From positions 14,115 through 24,437 of the forward strand of contig DKFA01000074.1 of NCBI GenBank assembly GCA_002452695.1: 10,323 nucleotides of DNA. Direction: 5' to 3'. Below the pieces are notes generated by a model. The model saw only the letters and a program-made list of their open reading frames with translations. It searched no databases and was not told the DNA's origin. This DNA is from Dehalococcoidia bacterium UBA6808. Lineage in GTDB: Bacteria > Chloroflexota > Dehalococcoidia > GIF9 > UBA5629. Of this stretch, positions 7,901 through 10,323 are shown piece by piece (position 1 is the first letter of the stretch; each line of letters opens with the position of its first letter). Position numbers and translations under genes: made by a program.

Positions 7901-7906
7901 ATTATA
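7901..7906 (-). promoter_or_regulatory. possible -10 element directly before the first STT3 gene
   Basis: TATAAT on the minus strand ends 8 bases before ATG 7892. A start about 7 bases downstream would give an almost leaderless mRNA, which would fit the lack of a Shine-Dalgarno site. No convincing -35 hexamer is seen 16-18 bases upstream (the region is GT-rich) and there is no TGn extension, so this may be chance in a short AT-rich gap. Confidence 0.25.
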
Positions 7907-7932
7907 CTACACAATCCCACCCACATGGTTAC

Positions 7933-9579
7933 TTACTGGTTGACCTGCATCAGCTTGGCTTCTTTCCAGATGGCAAAATCGTTGGCGGCTGTCGCGCCTG
8001 CTTCAACGCGCAGGACGATCAAAACCTTCTGACCCTCGTAGTCGCTCAGATCGATGTCCCAGTCCTCGAACTGGCCCGGGACCGTCATTTTCCTGCCGGG
8101 CAGGAAGTTGACCGTGTCGCTCAAATCCCTCATCCCGACCTTGAATGTAACGCCGTCGCTGCCCTGGGCGTGGCCGGCCAGTCCCACACGCAGCTTAAGA
8201 TGCGTTTTGGCCGGCAGTTGGATGGCCGCCGTTACAGGCGTCTTGAACTCCGGATCGACCGAGAACATGCCCCAGTAGCCCTGTATCCAGCCCTGCGGCG
8301 CCTGTTGCGGCACCATCTCCAGCCCGCCGTCGCCCAGCTTGATGTAAGCGCCCGTGGCGCTGCCCTCGCTGCCGAAGGCCGGCATCTCGCCCGCGCTGTT
8401 CCTCCAGGTGGCCAGGTGGGCCAGCGGCAGCATGTCGTAATCCAGCAGTATGCCCCAGATCCTGATCAGGCAGTTGTTGTTCTTGTTGCTTTCCTTCGCT
8501 TCGTTCTTGCCGTCTGCGCACACCTTGACCTGGCGGTTGAGAATGCTGGTATCTATGTAGCCGCTGATGCCTGTGCCGGTCGGCGCGCGTACCAGCGTAC
8601 CCCATTGCTGCCGCCCCTCTCCGCTTGAGGTAGGCTGTTGGCCGCAGTCAGGCCACTGGTAGCTGGAGAAGACCAGCGTCCTTTCCTGTCCCGGCTTCAT
8701 CACATCGCAGAAGCTCGTGCCGCCCATCGGCGGGAACAGGTTGTCGACATACAGGTAGGTGGTCGTTCCCGGGATTTCCAGTGAGCCGGTATTCTTGATC
8801 TTGTAGTAGACCATGCAGCCTTCCAGCCAGGCGTCTGTGACCACCAGGTCGCCGGCGCCGCTTACAGCCGCCCCGACATTGACGGTGACCTCGCGCGTGG
8901 TCGAGCCGGCATCATTGGCCGCGATCAGTTTATAAGTGGTCGTCGCCGGCGGCGTGACCGTGCGTGTGCCGGAGCTGGGGACCGTGCCGATCTCCGGCTG
9001 CAGTGTGACCCTGGTGGCGTCGCTGATCTCCCAGGACAATGTCACCGGCTGGCCGGCCGGCGCGAAATCTGGTGAAACTGTGAACTTGCTGATGACCGGC
9101 CATCCCTTCTGCAGCGAAAGGTTCTGCATGGTGAAAGGCAGGTTGATCGTATCTTTGCCGTTTACCGTCAGCGTTGCCTGGTAGCTGCCTTGGGGGAAGC
9201 TTCCCGCCGGCGGTTTGACGGTAAAGGCCATGTATTTCGTGCCTTCCCCGCTCAGGCTGCCGCTGAAAAGTTCCTTGTTGGCCATATCGGCGGCCTCGCC
9301 CTGCAGGTATATGACCTGGGCGGTTACCCGGGTGTTGGCGGGCGCATTGTTTAATTTAAACGACAGGTAAAGCCTGTCCGCCGTGAGCGGGAAAGTGTTG
9401 GATGGATCGACCGGGGCCGAGCTGCTGTCCAGGCTGGTCGACAGCGCGGCATCGCTGACCACGGCAGCCTTTCCCCCAGCCCCTCCCGTATTAATCCTGA
9501 TGCCGCATCCCGGGCCGGCCGTAACTGCCAGCATTACGGCAACCAGGGCCAGGATGGATATTAAATGTAGTCGTTTCAT
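7933..9579 (-). CDS. exported Ig-like/CARDB probable lipoprotein with C-terminal beta-sandwich
   Basis: This is a 548-residue exported protein. Residues 1-24 form a signal peptide (MKRLHL, then a hydrophobic core) ending TAGPGC. Cys25 suggests lipid attachment, although Pro at -2 makes the lipobox atypical; cleavage by ordinary signal peptidase is the alternative. Four regions follow: a beta-rich domain (about 60-153), a bacterial Ig-like domain (160-236; TLSW, then VTPPATTTYKL and ANDAGSTT), a CARDB domain (243-373; YYKIKNTGS, KPGQERTL, VCADGKNE, NNNC), and a C-terminal beta-sandwich (about 386-545) ending with a DIDLSDYEGQKVLIVLRV strand pair, reminiscent of carbohydrate-binding galactose-binding-like folds. 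No enzyme motif is visible, so a surface adhesion or scaffold role is inferred. One N-X-S/T sequon (Asn153) lies at a domain edge. The first three regions match the partial upstream gene, making it a paralogue with an extra domain. GGAGG 8 bases before ATG 9579 supports the start. Confidence 0.88.
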   Translation of the reverse strand: MKRLHLISILALVAVMLAVTAGPGCGIRINTGGAGGKAAVVSDAALSTSLDSSSAPVDPSNTFPLTADRLYLSFKLNNAPANTRVTAQVIYLQGEAADMANKELFSGSLSGEGTKYMAFTVKPPAGSFPQGSYQATLTVNGKDTINLPFTMQNLSLQKGWPVISKFTVSPDFAPAGQPVTLSWEISDATRVTLQPEIGTVPSSGTRTVTPPATTTYKLIAANDAGSTTREVTVNVGAAVSGAGDLVVTDAWLEGCMVYYKIKNTGSLEIPGTTTYLYVDNLFPPMGGTSFCDVMKPGQERTLVFSSYQWPDCGQQPTSSGEGRQQWGTLVRAPTGTGISGYIDTSILNRQVKVCADGKNEAKESNKNNNCLIRIWGILLDYDMLPLAHLATWRNSAGEMPAFGSEGSATGAYIKLGDGGLEMVPQQAPQGWIQGYWGMFSVDPEFKTPVTAAIQLPAKTHLKLRVGLAGHAQGSDGVTFKVGMRDLSDTVNFLPGRKMTVPGQFEDWDIDLSDYEGQKVLIVLRVEAGATAANDFAIWKEAKLMQVNQ

Positions 9580-9587
9580 AGCTATTT

Positions 9588-9592
9588 CCTCC
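9588..9592 (-). promoter_or_regulatory. strong Shine-Dalgarno site of the lipoprotein gene
   Basis: GGAGG on the minus strand, within GGAGGAAA, stands 8 bases before ATG 9579. It confirms the start and contrasts with the next gene, which has no such site. Confidence 0.8.
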
Positions 9593-9633
9593 AGATTTAT
9601 CGATGTGGGTTTTCCGGCAGCCGCCCGCCCCTG

Positions 9634-10323
9634 TTACCAGTCCAGCGCCAGGCAGTTGTTGTTTTTATCGTATTCGCCGATCAGGTTCTGGCCGTCGGCG
9701 CAGATACGGATGGGCAGCGTATATGAACGGTTTGTGCCGTGTGTCCACTGGTAGTTGGGGAAGGACAGCGTCCTCTCCTCGCCCGGCGCCAGAACTTCCA
9801 CGCGGCTGGAATCGCGGTAGTTCCCCTGGATATACAGGTAGGTCAGGGTCGGCTTGGCGTTGGGATTGGTGTAGACCCCGGGGATGACACTGGTCTGCCC
9901 GATGTTCTTGATCTTGTAGCAGGCCTTATTGCCTTCCACCCAGAAATCAGTGATCGTCAGGTCGGGTTTGTCGCTGCTGCAGGATGTAACGTTGACGGCG
10001 GCTTTGAGCGAAGTTGTCCCCGCGCTGTTGCTCGCGGTCAGGGTGTACTCCCTGCTGTTGACCGGCGCCACGATCTTGTTGCCCGTGGCTGGCACATCGC
10101 CCAGCCCCGCAATATTGACGGAGGCAGCGCCGCTTGTGCTCCAGCTCAGCGTAACTGCCTGTCCCGCGCTGATGGCTTCGGGTGTGGCGGTGAAGAAGCT
10201 GATCGTCGGCGCCTGGGCGCCGGCCTGCTGGACACCCTGGACTGTAAATGAGGTCGTCGTCGTTTCCGCCCCGTTCAGCAGGATGTAGACCGTGTATTCT
10301 CCTGCCGCCCAGGCGCCCCCGGC
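9634..10323 (-). CDS. exported Ig-like/CARDB protein, C-terminal 229 residues (5' end outside window)
   Basis: The frame is open from the right edge to TAA at 9634. The internal GTG at 10095 is not a start, because coding sequence of the same protein continues upstream of it. Visible residues 1-30 end a beta domain (GEYTVYILLNG, TTSFTVQG) matching the first domain of the neighbouring lipoprotein. Residues 39-111 form an Ig-like domain (SAGQAVTLSW, YTLTASNSAGTT). Residues 119-226 form a CARDB domain (PDLTITDFW, CYKIKNIG, LAPGEERTLSF, ICADGQN, DKNNNC). The protein stops five residues after NNNC, so it lacks the extra C-terminal domain of its paralogue. Two N-X-S/T sequons (Asn111, Asn198) are present. 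Export is inferred from the domains, as the N-terminus is not visible. It lies 54 bases upstream of the lipoprotein gene and is probably in the same operon. A surface adhesion or scaffold role is plausible but not shown. Confidence 0.85.
   Translation of the reverse strand, partial: AGGAWAAGEYTVYILLNGAETTTTSFTVQGVQQAGAQAPTISFFTATPEAISAGQAVTLSWSTSGAASVNIAGLGDVPATGNKIVAPVNSREYTLTASNSAGTTSLKAAVNVTSCSSDKPDLTITDFWVEGNKACYKIKNIGQTSVIPGVYTNPNAKPTLTYLYIQGNYRDSSRVEVLAPGEERTLSFPNYQWTHGTNRSYTLPIRICADGQNLIGEYDKNNNCLALDW

Noticed and set aside
7813..8628. 271-residue plus-strand frame
   Set aside because: It is antisense to the lipoprotein gene and the start of the first STT3; its composition is that of a complement of coding sequence, with no ribosome site noted.
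10093..10095. GTG start giving a 153-residue protein
   Set aside because: The same frame stays open to the window edge and encodes the rest of the Ig-like domain, so the gene is simply cut by the window.

Overview
The window looks bacterial. It has Shine-Dalgarno sites, a sigma70-type promoter with consensus -35 and -10 hexamers, and exported proteins built from Ig-like and CARDB domains. Moderately high GC, archaeal-type STT3 proteins in a bacterial setting and the style of the CARDB proteins suggest Chloroflexota, perhaps a Dehalococcoidia-like lineage. That placement is inference from protein style, not from a marker gene. Every gene I accept is on the minus strand, so transcription runs from position 10323 towards 1.

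In order of transcription: (i) 10323-9634, the C-terminal part of an exported Ig-like + CARDB protein whose 5' end lies outside the window; (ii) 9579-7933, a related probable lipoprotein with an added C-terminal beta-sandwich domain; (iii) 7892-5553 and (iv) 5560-3248, two full-length tandem STT3/AglB-type oligosaccharyltransferase catalytic subunits that overlap by 8 bases; (v) 3208-1193, a multi-spanning membrane protein with an extracytoplasmic M28-peptidase-like domain whose metal site is strongly altered. A 30-base perfect palindrome at 1151-1180 then closes the unit. Downstream of it a separate promoter (1102-1131) drives (vi) pyrG, CTP synthase, which starts at 992 and runs off the left edge.

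Genes (i)-(v) are spaced 54, 40, -8 and 39 bases apart and look like one operon devoted to the cell surface. It holds two exported adhesion-like proteins, two enzymes that would transfer a lipid-linked glycan to asparagine on the outer face of the membrane, and a membrane-anchored peptidase-like protein facing the same side. No glycosyltransferase, flippase or lipid-carrier gene is in view, so the glycan donor must be made elsewhere. pyrG is an unrelated housekeeping neighbour. No tRNA, rRNA, CRISPR array or insertion sequence was seen, and no stretch over 300 bases lacks a gene.
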